From assembly GCA_024682835.1 (NCBI GenBank), contig JAIKYU010000099.1, positions 1-64,000 on the forward strand: a DNA stretch of 64,000 nucleotides, given 5' to 3'. The stretch is from Lachnospiraceae bacterium (GTDB lineage: Bacteria; Bacillota; Clostridia; Lachnospirales; Lachnospiraceae). This document shows positions 33,803 through 41,828 of this stretch, in pieces; within the stretch, counting starts at the first letter, position 1; each line of letters begins with the position of its first letter. Under the pieces are notes generated by a model. That model was not told where the DNA came from. It worked only from the letters and a program-made list of their open reading frames with translations, and searched no databases. Both the position numbers and the translations under genes were made by a program.

Positions 33803-36031
33803 ATGGCATACGATTATTCCGATCTCATTGATCTTGACAAAGAATCCCCGGTACGCGAGGTGACAAGACGCCCTGTAAAGCGACGTCGGAAAAAAAGGCG
33901 AAGCGGCGGCGCAGGCCTTGCCGTGGCGCTGTTTCTCCCGATCATCGTACTGCTGGTCACAGTCTGTTTTCTCCTTTACCAGCGTCTTCCGGATCCGAAA
34001 AAGGAGCTGGTCGGAACATGGATGACTGCGGAGGACGTCACCGTAAGCACGGCTCTTTGCGCACAGAAGTGGTTAAGCGAAGCGGCCTTCGGCAGCACCG
34101 TGGACGTCCCCGCCCATTTTCAGGAATCCCCCATCGAGCTTCTGACCAGGCTGGAACTGACAGAAAAAAACGAATACCGGCTCTCCTTTGATGAAAATAG
34201 CTACCAGAAGGCAAAGGAGAATGCCTCACGCGCCCTGTCGGATGCCCTCATTGAGCTCATCGGGATCCGGATAAAGGCCGTCGATCCGGAGAGCCCCGAG
34301 GCGGATCCCGAACAGATCCGCACCCGGTTTGCCGAGGCTTTGACAAAGACGCCGGAGGAATACCTTTCTGAATTCGGGCCGGAGCTCTTTGATCCCCTTG
34401 ATGATTATCGTACAAAGGACAAAAGCGGCAGCTTCACAGCCGATCCCGACAGCGCCTGCATCCGTTTTGACGGGTCTGTTTCCTGTGATTTTGTTGTGAA
34501 CGGGGATCTGCTCTTTCTTGCGGGCGGCGGTTTCGGCAGGCAGACGCTGTTTTCAAGGGTTTCATCCGCATTAAAATCCGGGAAATCCGAGGCGAAAGGA
34601 ATCCTTCAAAAGAATCTCCTCTCTCCCGTCCTGATCGCCCATGCGCAGAATTTCCGCATCACGGAGAATCTCCCCGCCGAGATCTCATCCGCCTCTGAAC
34701 GCGTGAATATCAAGGCGGTGCACAGCGAATACCTGAATAACCGCTACCTGTCCCTCAGGGATCTGGCCGCTGCCCTTGCGGGCACCGGAAAGGAATTTGC
34801 GCTCACCATAAACGGCAGCCGCATAGAGATCGACACCGCCGGCACCTACACGCCGGTGGGCGGTGAAAACGAGCCCTTCGCCCTTGCCGGGGACGAGGGC
34901 TATTCAACGGGAGATCTCAAGGCAAATGAGATGAAGGTGGACGGCCGAACCGTCCGCTATTACACTTTTATCGGCAAAAACACGGAGGGAAAACCGGACT
35001 GCTATATCAATCTCATGGATTTCTGTCTCATCATGGATCTGAACGCCGATGTGGATCAGGGGGTGCTGAAGCTTGACACCGGAACGCCGCTTAGAATCAA
35101 CATGTCCTCGCTTCGGGAATCCGGGTTTTATGACGAGATGCGCAGTGCGCTTTGCGGCGACGCCACGACAGGCGAGATCTTCGAGGAGAACAGCGGCGCC
35201 CTTCCAGTCCCCATCGCAAGCACCACGAAGCTGATGACCTATGCTGTCGTGATGGATGCCGTAACAGCCGGGGAGATCCGGATGGACGACACGGTCGTCA
35301 TCTCCGCCAAAGCCGCAGCGCTTTCACGGGGACAGGACCGCGTGATTCCCATGACGGAGGGACAGGAAACCACGATGCAGGAGCTTATGGAAGCCATGCT
35401 CATCGCCTCCAGCAACGAATCCGCCCTGGCGCTGGCAGAACACACGGCCGGCAGCGAAGAGGCTTTTGTCGAACGGATGATGAATAAGGCTGCGGAGCTT
35501 GGGCTCTCCGAATCCACCGTGTTTCATAATTCCAACGGTCTTCCGGTTTTTGACGATGATATCTCCACGGCCAAGATGCAGAATCACATGAGCGCGGAGG
35601 ATATGTTCCGTCTGGTCTCCTGGCTGCTTTCCGTCTATCCGCAGATCACGGACATTACCTCCATGACCACCGCGTCTCTTCCGACCCTGCAGATGGACAT
35701 CCGAAACACCAACGCGCTGCTCTATAATGTGCCCGGAGTGACGGGATTAAAGACAGGCACCACGAACATGGCGGGCGCCTGCGTGGTGGTCACCTGTAAA
35801 GCAAAGAGCGAATCGGGCAACCACGATCTGGTGTCCATTGTGTTCGGCGCCGAAGACAACACCGTGCGCTTCACCTCCGCGGAGGTGCTGCTGCGTTATG
35901 CTTCGCAGTGTCTGTCAACCGGGAGTCATGCGGATGAACCCGCCTTTCAGGAATTTCCGACCGCCGCGGAGGACATCGTCCGCCGGGTTCTGTCATTTTC
36001 AATCCACTCATCCAGCGACAGCGGCACGTAA
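33803..36031 (+). CDS. Large membrane-anchored D-alanyl-D-alanine carboxypeptidase (S11)
   Basis: This 742-residue protein begins with an Arg/Lys-rich cytoplasmic tail (about 17-35) and a membrane anchor (36-58). About 400 extracytoplasmic residues follow, including a segment (about 305-345, NNRYLSLRDLAAAL) that resembles a copper-amine-oxidase-N-like stalk repeat. The C-terminal domain is an S11 peptidase with STTK (Ser473, Lys476), SSN (536-538) and KTG (650-652). It probably trims peptidoglycan stem peptides outside the cell. It is the only plus-strand gene after 2 kb. Its 3' end overlaps the convergent phosphoesterase gene by 85 nt. Confidence 0.85.
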   Translation: MAYDYSDLIDLDKESPVREVTRRPVKRRRKKRRSGGAGLAVALFLPIIVLLVTVCFLLYQRLPDPKKELVGTWMTAEDVTVSTALCAQKWLSEAAFGSTVDVPAHFQESPIELLTRLELTEKNEYRLSFDENSYQKAKENASRALSDALIELIGIRIKAVDPESPEADPEQIRTRFAEALTKTPEEYLSEFGPELFDPLDDYRTKDKSGSFTADPDSACIRFDGSVSCDFVVNGDLLFLAGGGFGRQTLFSRVSSALKSGKSEAKGILQKNLLSPVLIAHAQNFRITENLPAEISSASERVNIKAVHSEYLNNRYLSLRDLAAALAGTGKEFALTINGSRIEIDTAGTYTPVGGENEPFALAGDEGYSTGDLKANEMKVDGRTVRYYTFIGKNTEGKPDCYINLMDFCLIMDLNADVDQGVLKLDTGTPLRINMSSLRESGFYDEMRSALCGDATTGEIFEENSGALPVPIASTTKLMTYAVVMDAVTAGEIRMDDTVVISAKAAALSRGQDRVIPMTEGQETTMQELMEAMLIASSNESALALAEHTAGSEEAFVERMMNKAAELGLSESTVFHNSNGLPVFDDDISTAKMQNHMSAEDMFRLVSWLLSVYPQITDITSMTTASLPTLQMDIRNTNALLYNVPGVTGLKTGTTNMAGACVVVTCKAKSESGNHDLVSIVFGAEDNTVRFTSAEVLLRYASQCLSTGSHADEPAFQEFPTAAEDIVRRVLSFSIHSSSDSGT

Positions 36032-36651
36032 TCCGAAAACATGCAGAAGCAGTTGATCATCTGACAGGGGATGTGATAGGACTGTCCTTTCCTGTCGATC
36101 CGCTCCGTTCCGGCCGTGGCCACAATAAACCGGTTCATGAGCTCCTCATCAACCGTGTTGTGCACGTGACCGTACAGCATCCAGGTCGTGCGGGGCAACT
36201 CATCCCGTGAGACAGCCTGCTCACAAAAACCGCCTCCCTCGATCTGATCCATTCCTCCTGTTTTGGGATACCGGACACGATACTGTCCGTTGTAGAACAT
36301 GATGGGATAATGACAAAGAATCACCTTCCGGTTGTTGTCATTTAACTCTGTGTAATCTCTGATCCACTCAAACCGGTCCGTGCGGTACTGACGGTTTTTG
36401 CCGAAGTAATCGTGATTTCCGCGGATCAGGAACAAATGGCCGTTGAGTCTGTCCAAAAGCGCATTGGACTGCACGGCGCTGCCCACAGACAGATCGCCCA
36501 GGATGACGACTTCATCCCGGGCCCGCACACGATCGTTCCACTTCGCGATCATGTGTTCATTCATCTCCTCCACGGACGGGAATCCGCGGCAGTCCATCTC
36601 CGTTAACAGCGCTTCGTGAAAAAAGTGGCAGTCAGCGATATAGTAGCGCAT
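35947..36651 (-). CDS. Calcineurin-like metallophosphoesterase
   Basis: A 234-residue predicted phosphoesterase with the full metal-ligand set: ADCHF near the N-terminus (family DxH), LGDLS (GD), RGNHD (GNHD), ILCHYPI (His) and YGHVHN (GHxH). The substrate is unknown; small proteins of this kind act on nucleotides or phosphodiesters. It is the last gene of the xpaC-telA run, 8 nt after the small acidic gene. Its ribosome site is weak. The C-terminal 28 codons overlap the convergent carboxypeptidase gene. Confidence 0.85.
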   Translation of the reverse strand: MRYYIADCHFFHEALLTEMDCRGFPSVEEMNEHMIAKWNDRVRARDEVVILGDLSVGSAVQSNALLDRLNGHLFLIRGNHDYFGKNRQYRTDRFEWIRDYTELNDNNRKVILCHYPIMFYNGQYRVRYPKTGGMDQIEGGGFCEQAVSRDELPRTTWMLYGHVHNTVDEELMNRFIVATAGTERIDRKGQSYHIPCQMINCFCMFSDYVPLSLDEWIENDRTRRTMSSAAVGNS

Positions 36652-36659
36652 GCACGCGC

Positions 36660-36965
36660 TTATCCCTTGAGTCCGTTGGTCTGCCGCTGCATATCCTCCA
36701 CGACGATGTCATAGATTTCGCCGAGGCTCCGGCAGTATTCAAGCACAAGCCAGGGCTCGTTGGTGTGATAATGCAGCTTGATGGTGGCCTTTTCTCCGCC
36801 GACGTCGTCCTCTCCCGTGTCTCCGGCGACTAACAGACTGTCTCCGGAAAAGTTGTCGCAGATGTAGCCGCGGATCTCATCCACCAGATCGTCGGCCTCG
36901 TCCTCATCCAGACCGTATTTGTCCAGAAGCAGCTGCGTGTCGTAACGAAATTCAATCGTGTCCAT
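36660..36965 (-). CDS. Small acidic protein of unknown function
   Basis: The 101-residue protein is strongly acidic (LDEDEADDLVDEIRGY, about 19-34; GDTGEDDVGGE, about 48-58) with predicted helix then strands (KATIKLHYHT, WLVLEYC). I do not recognise a family. It lies 10 nt after telA and 8 nt before the phosphoesterase, so it belongs to that operon. The ATG at 36965 has GAGGGA upstream; the longer open frame upstream overlaps telA and has the wrong composition. Confidence 0.6.
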   Translation of the reverse strand: MDTIEFRYDTQLLLDKYGLDEDEADDLVDEIRGYICDNFSGDSLLVAGDTGEDDVGGEKATIKLHYHTNEPWLVLEYCRSLGEIYDIVVEDMQRQTNGLKG

Positions 36966-36975
36966 AGCTTCCCTC

Positions 36976-38136
36976 TTACGCCTTTGCGGCCTGCAGCAGC
37001 TTGTCCTTGAGCTGATTCTCGATATCCACCAGTTCCTGCTGGGCGGCGACGCGCTTCTCCTTGCCGTCCTTCTGGATGGCAAGAACCTCGTCGATTGTTG
37101 AGATCAGCTGCTCGTTGGTGTGGCGCAGCGTCTCGATGTCGACGATGCCGCGCTCGCTCTCCTTCGCTGCTTCGATGGTCGCCGTCTTGAGCTTGTCCGC
37201 GTTCTTGCGCAGCAGCTCGTTGGTCATGTCGTTGACCTCGCGCTCTGCCCTGGCGGCCTGAGAGGCATGCTCCACACCGAGGGCGATCACCATCTGATTC
37301 TTCCAGAGCGGGATCGTGTTGACGATGGTGGACTGAATCTTCTCCGCCATCAGGGTGTCGGAATTCTGTACCATACGGATCTGAGGCCCCGTCTGCATGG
37401 CGATCGTCCGGGTCAGTTCCAGATCATAGAGCTTTTTCTCAAACCGGTCGCACTGTGAGGCGAAATCCTTTGCCGCCTGCGCATCCTCCTGCAGGCCGCT
37501 TTGCTCCGCCTTTTTCTGAAGAGCGACCAGTTCCTCGCTGCGGGCCTTCTCCAGACGCTTTCTGCCCGCGATGATATACATCGTGAGCTCGCGGAAATAG
37601 TTGGAGTTGAGCTCATACATCCGATCCAGCAGCTCCACGTCCTTCATCAGCTGTACCTGATGGCGCTCCAGCTCTGTCGTGATCGTGTTGACGTTGGTCT
37701 CCACCCTGGCGTATTTCGCTTTCATGGCAACGATTTTGTTGCCGCTTTTTTTGAAGATGGCCTTCAGCCCCTTTTCGTTTTCATCGACGTCGAAGTCCTT
37801 AAGCTGGGTAACCAGGCCGGAAAGCATCTCTCCCACCTCGCCCATGTCCTTGGAGCGCACGTTGTCGATGGCCTTTTCGGAAAAATCCGCCATCTTTTTC
37901 TGGGTGCCGACGCCGTAATTCATAATGGCCTGGGAATTGGACAGGTCGATCTGGTTGACAAAAGCATCCACCTGCGCCATCTCCTCGGGAGAGAGATTGG
38001 CATCCTGCGCCATCCCGGCCTGTCTCTGGGCCGAAGTGACGGGCTCCTTTGCCGGTGCCTGTTCCTCTTCCACACCGGCGTCAAAGGACAGGGTCGGTAC
38101 CGACTGTGACAGTTCTTCCATTGTGCTTTCCGCCAT
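36976..38136 (-). CDS. telA: TelA/KlaA-family toxic anion resistance protein
   Basis: A 386-residue, largely helical cytoplasmic protein of the TelA (YceH-like) family. Recognisable stretches are KKSGNKIVAMKAKY, YIIAGRKRLEKAR, QTGPQIRMVQNSDTLMAEKIQSTI and the IPLWKNQMVIALG core. Although first linked to tellurite resistance, the natural role in Firmicutes is general envelope or toxic-compound stress. It follows the XpaC-like gene, a pairing also found in Bacillus (xpaC-yceH-like). The start has a strong AGGAGGA site. Confidence 0.9.
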   Translation of the reverse strand: MAESTMEELSQSVPTLSFDAGVEEEQAPAKEPVTSAQRQAGMAQDANLSPEEMAQVDAFVNQIDLSNSQAIMNYGVGTQKKMADFSEKAIDNVRSKDMGEVGEMLSGLVTQLKDFDVDENEKGLKAIFKKSGNKIVAMKAKYARVETNVNTITTELERHQVQLMKDVELLDRMYELNSNYFRELTMYIIAGRKRLEKARSEELVALQKKAEQSGLQEDAQAAKDFASQCDRFEKKLYDLELTRTIAMQTGPQIRMVQNSDTLMAEKIQSTIVNTIPLWKNQMVIALGVEHASQAARAEREVNDMTNELLRKNADKLKTATIEAAKESERGIVDIETLRHTNEQLISTIDEVLAIQKDGKEKRVAAQQELVDIENQLKDKLLQAAKA

Positions 38137-38182
38137 GGTTTCTTCCTCCTGTAGTTGAATGAGTTTTTTGTCTCCTTATTCC

Positions 38183-38215
38183 ATGATGTTAAGGTCAAAA
38201 GTCAATTAACATCAT
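38183..38215. repeat. Inverted repeat between xpaC-like and telA genes
   Basis: ATGATGTTAA (38183-38192) and TTAACATCAT (38206-38215) form a perfect 10-bp stem around a 13-nt loop that overlaps the XpaC-like stop codon. The left arm plus loop read, on the minus strand, TTTTGACCTTAACATCAT (complement of 38183-38200), a variant of the block found at 33765 and 47255. No T-run follows, so it is not an ordinary terminator; it may tune relative expression of the two genes. Confidence 0.6.
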
Positions 38216-39477
38216 TCTAATTTCAGGACAATGGGCTCGGGGGTCAGGTCGCCGAACGGATTGTCGTCGGAGAGACCGTCCTGCGCCATCATGGTTTTCA
38301 TCACAGATATGTCGCTCTGGATGTCCATCGCCATATCCGTAAACATGCCGTCCAGAAGCTGTTCAAACGCGTCGTTGATCGTGTCAAGGGAATTCTCGAT
38401 CTCCTGCTTGGTGTTCTTGATGTTGTCGCCCTGCACCGGCTGTTTGTCGAGCTCAACATAGGCGGACAAAAGCTTGGAGGTGGTCGGCAGATAGTAATCC
38501 ATAAAGCGCCTGAGATCGCCGGCAGAGGAAGGATCCTTGCGAACCTGTTCGAAGATACGTCGCATAATTTCCTCCAGGCGGTAGAGCTTGTCGGACATCA
38601 CCTGGGTGTCCGGGATCGCGTCGTTGATGGCCCGCACATGAGCAATGGCGCGATTGCCCTCTTCGATGATGTGGCGGACATCGGGATTTACACCGTCATC
38701 CGCGGCCACCGCAGGCTCACCGCGCAGCTGCTGCGCCGCCTCCCTTTCCACACGGCTTGCTTCCGCCTGCTGATACTGTGCATAGGCGCGGTCCGTGAGC
38801 ATCAGGGTCGTCTTTTTCCGATCCATTCTCGCTCCGGGAAGCATGTTGTTCCGGATCATCTTTTCCAGATTCTTAGTCAGTTCCTTCGTCGTCGTGCCGA
38901 CCCTTTCGGCGAGCTTATCCAGACTGAAAAACTCCGCATTGCCGACCGCCGCGCCGTATTCGTAATACTTTTTCACCAGATTCTTCAGCTTGATCCCGGA
39001 ATGAAGGATTCCGAGCGAGACAAACATCAGCGCGGAGAAGAAGATGCCGATTCCCGCTGCGGCGCCTGCGGCAATCACCTGTGTGGAGCCGATGATCCCC
39101 GCGGTGCCAAAAAAGGCGAGCGCGCCGGCGACACCGATGATGCTCCCCGTCACGCCGCCCACGATCTGCGCAAGGCCCGTGGACACTTTCTGTCTTTTGG
39201 CAAGGAAATGAGAGGTGTTAGCCGGCTGTTTGTATTGATACGGATAGGGATTGACTCCTGAGCTGCCGGTTCTTTGCTGTGCGCGATGCGGCTGCGCCGC
39301 TGTCCGTCCGGAATAAGAAGGTCCCTGACGCGTGACGCCGGGTGCGATCTGTGATGCGGCAAAATTGACACGCTCCTTTGTGCGTTCGCCAAGACCGCTG
39401 TAATTACCGGTCTCCACCGCACGCGTGACATCATTCAGAATTCCGTTCCCGACTTCCAGAAGGTCATTTACATTCAT
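38212..39477 (-). CDS. XpaC-like membrane protein
   Basis: A 421-residue protein with a polar N-terminus (about 1-95, Gln/Pro/Ser-rich from 50), a glycine-rich hydrophobic hairpin (about 100-160) and a C-terminal helical region (about 225-400) like XpaC (5-bromo-4-chloroindolyl phosphate hydrolysis family). A short winged-helix-like segment, SLDKLAERVGTTTKELTKNLEKMI, lies between. XpaC-type genes travel with telA. The best ATG, at 39477, has no Shine-Dalgarno; a promoter -10 ends 7 nt upstream. Confidence 0.75.
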   Translation of the reverse strand: MNVNDLLEVGNGILNDVTRAVETGNYSGLGERTKERVNFAASQIAPGVTRQGPSYSGRTAAQPHRAQQRTGSSGVNPYPYQYKQPANTSHFLAKRQKVSTGLAQIVGGVTGSIIGVAGALAFFGTAGIIGSTQVIAAGAAAGIGIFFSALMFVSLGILHSGIKLKNLVKKYYEYGAAVGNAEFFSLDKLAERVGTTTKELTKNLEKMIRNNMLPGARMDRKKTTLMLTDRAYAQYQQAEASRVEREAAQQLRGEPAVAADDGVNPDVRHIIEEGNRAIAHVRAINDAIPDTQVMSDKLYRLEEIMRRIFEQVRKDPSSAGDLRRFMDYYLPTTSKLLSAYVELDKQPVQGDNIKNTKQEIENSLDTINDAFEQLLDGMFTDMAMDIQSDISVMKTMMAQDGLSDDNPFGDLTPEPIVLKLE

Positions 39478-39484
39478 AGGCAAT

Positions 39485-39512
39485 ATTCTATCACATTTTT
39501 AGAAGTATGCAA
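39485..39512 (-). promoter_or_regulatory. Promoter abutting the XpaC-like start codon
   Basis: On the minus strand TTGCAT (complement of 39507-39512), a 16-bp spacer and TAGAAT (complement of 39485-39490), then 7 nt to the ATG at 39477. With no ribosome binding site in the gap, a leaderless transcript is predicted. It lies immediately after the rnhA stop. Confidence 0.55.
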
Positions 39513-40004
39513 TCACTTCAAATCGCTCTCGCCGTCATCGTGAAGCAGGGTTTCCGGCGGGGCGTCGGCGGCGGCGGTGGCGAGCGCGTCACATCGCTCG
39601 TTTTCCGGATGGCCCGCGTGGCCGCGCACCCAGTGCCAGGTGATTTCATGCGGTCTTGCCGCTGCGATCAGACGAAGCCACAGTGACCTGTTTTTTACGG
39701 GATCCTTCCCGCTGGTCCGCCAGCCGTTTTGCTGCCATTTGTCAAGCCACCCCTTTGTCATGGCATGAATGACGTATTGCGAATCAGCGTAGATATCCAC
39801 TATGCAGGGTCTGGTCAGGTGCTCCAAAGCGACGATCACCCCCATCAGCTCCATGCGATTGTTGGTGGTTTTGTCATAGCCCTGCGCGTACTCCCGCTCA
39901 TGCAGGGTGCCCGAGGGATCCACATACTGCACCAGCGCCCCGTATCCGCCGGGACCGTCCGGATTGCCGCGCGCCGATCCGTCCGTATAGATGGTTACAT
40001 GCAT
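39513..40004 (-). CDS. rnhA: Ribonuclease HI
   Basis: A 163-residue nuclease that cuts RNA in RNA-DNA hybrids. The DEDD catalytic set is visible: Asp8 (YTDGSARGNP), Glu52 (NNRMELMG), Asp74 (YADSQYVI) and the Asp of NERCDALA; the substrate-handle region WLDKWQQNGWRT is also present. The ATG at 40004 has GAGGAGG upstream. It follows the MutS-like gene by 26 nt. Confidence 0.95.
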   Translation of the reverse strand: MHVTIYTDGSARGNPDGPGGYGALVQYVDPSGTLHEREYAQGYDKTTNNRMELMGVIVALEHLTRPCIVDIYADSQYVIHAMTKGWLDKWQQNGWRTSGKDPVKNRSLWLRLIAAARPHEITWHWVRGHAGHPENERCDALATAAADAPPETLLHDDGESDLK

Positions 40005-40030
40005 AAAACGGCCTCCTCGGACATTCCCTG

Positions 40031-41824
40031 TCAATCCATCGACCAGACGCCGGTTTTCAGGAACCGGCCGGCCATCTCCTCTGCGCGTTCGGTGATCTGG
40101 CGGTCATAGGAAAACCGCTTCAGAAGTCCGATGGCGTTTCTGGTCACGGAGGGTCCCTCCTTCAGCAGATAATCGAAGTGCACGTCATCATCAGAAAGCG
40201 TGCCCTCAAAGTGATAATTGTCAAAGTCGTCCTTCAAAAGCTCCGTGAGCTCCAGATCATGGGTGGCCGCGAACAGAAGCACCCTGCTGTCTGCGGCAAA
40301 ATATCTGAGAATCTGTGCGGAAGCGGCAATCCGTTCCACGGTGTTCGTGCCGCGCAGCACCTCGTCCACAAAACAGATGACAGGCGGTGCGGCATTTCCG
40401 GCTCCCGCGCCCTCCTCTCCCTTCTTTTCCGCCGCCGTGAGGACACGCGCCAGGGAACGGATCTCCACGATGTAGTAGCTCTCGCCGCCCTGAAGGTCAT
40501 CGGCAAGCGCCATGGAGGAATAGATCCGGTAGAGCGGCGCATCGTAGGCATCAGCCGTCACGGTCAGCACAGTCTGTGCCATCAGCACGGCGAGCCCCAG
40601 TGACTTGAGCCAGGTGGACTTGCCGGAGGCGTTGGAGCCGGTGAGCAGCACATTTCTTGTAACCGTCATGGAATTGGCCACCGCTCCCTCCTCCAGAAGC
40701 GCATGGCGCAGTCCCTTCACGGACAGCCTTGCCGCCTGTGCGGAATCCGTCCCGTCCTCTCCTCTTTCAAAGAGCGGCTCACACCATCCCGTGTTTCCTT
40801 CCTCATTGAACGGGACGGAGGCCCTGTAACAGACGATGGAGATCATGGCCTCCAGCTCTCCCAGTGCGCTGATCAGCGCGTCAATATCGGCACTGTGTGC
40901 CTCTGTCTCACGCACCATCTGGTTGAATTTGATCAAATCGATATGCAGAAGCATCCGGATATAGTCCGCGAAAATGTCAAGCGGATTTCCGGAACCGCTC
41001 ATGCGCGATGAACTCATCAGGACGGATGATCCCCTTCTGAAGCCGGACAGGCTTTCAGCGCGGGCTGTGATCGCAGCCAGTCTTTCCACGGTTGCGACGG
41101 GGAGGGAAGAAATCTTTGAAAGCCGGTCTCTTACGGCATCCCCGCAGATAAGAAGCCGCAGAATGTAGGAAAAGGTCGACAAGTAGGCGTCACTCTCCGA
41201 TTTCTGTCTGTAATAGGTGACAATCTGCCAGACAGCCACGCAAAGAAGCAGGGCGAAGCCGGGCACAAAGAAAAAGGGAATGATTCCCGCCGAGATCACC
41301 AGCGCGGCAATTCCGAGATAATGCGGAAGGCTGCTCTTTCTCTCCACCAGCGAAAGCGTTTCCAGATAATCGTAGACCGAGTACTTGCCCGAGCCGCCGA
41401 GTCTGTGATACAGCATCTGCAGATCCGTGCGGAGTTCCTCCTCCTTCAGGAAAAATACGAGCTCTTCCTTTCTGCCGCTCAACTTTTCCTTGTCGTAAAG
41501 CGGCGTGCGCAGCGTATGGTAGAGCACCTCCTCCCCCGCAGCGGACAGGCAGTAATTGATCCGTGCGAAAACGGACCAGAGGTCCAGGTCGTTGGCCGTG
41601 ATATCATCCACACACCACGGCGTCAGATCCCGGTGTTTGTCAAAATACCTTGGGATGCGCGCAATCTGTTCCGGTGTGTAGTTTCTGCCGGGTCTCTTTC
41701 CGAAATTCGCCTTGAGCTTTGCGCGGAACGCCGTGCCGTCCCGCTTCGCGTTGATGACCCCCATCACCGTCACAAAGACAAAAAAGCCGGCGAGAACGAT
41801 CGGAAAAAACAGGGAATCGCTCAT
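40031..41824 (-). CDS. Membrane-anchored MutS-family ATPase
   Basis: The 597-residue protein shares only the C-terminal core and ATPase with MutS: a lever-like helical region (about 210-330), Walker A GSNASGKST (395-403), Walker B ICFVDEVLRGTN and an ATHDLEL trans motif. There is no mismatch-recognition domain. Instead it has an N-terminal membrane helix (about 5-22) and a hydrophobic hairpin (about 168-205). Such proteins are widespread in Firmicutes and Bacteroidetes, but their function is unknown. It lies 4 nt after the amidohydrolase. Confidence 0.82.
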   Translation of the reverse strand: MSDSLFFPIVLAGFFVFVTVMGVINAKRDGTAFRAKLKANFGKRPGRNYTPEQIARIPRYFDKHRDLTPWCVDDITANDLDLWSVFARINYCLSAAGEEVLYHTLRTPLYDKEKLSGRKEELVFFLKEEELRTDLQMLYHRLGGSGKYSVYDYLETLSLVERKSSLPHYLGIAALVISAGIIPFFFVPGFALLLCVAVWQIVTYYRQKSESDAYLSTFSYILRLLICGDAVRDRLSKISSLPVATVERLAAITARAESLSGFRRGSSVLMSSSRMSGSGNPLDIFADYIRMLLHIDLIKFNQMVRETEAHSADIDALISALGELEAMISIVCYRASVPFNEEGNTGWCEPLFERGEDGTDSAQAARLSVKGLRHALLEEGAVANSMTVTRNVLLTGSNASGKSTWLKSLGLAVLMAQTVLTVTADAYDAPLYRIYSSMALADDLQGGESYYIVEIRSLARVLTAAEKKGEEGAGAGNAAPPVICFVDEVLRGTNTVERIAASAQILRYFAADSRVLLFAATHDLELTELLKDDFDNYHFEGTLSDDDVHFDYLLKEGPSVTRNAIGLLKRFSYDRQITERAEEMAGRFLKTGVWSMD

Positions 41825-41828
41825 CTGC

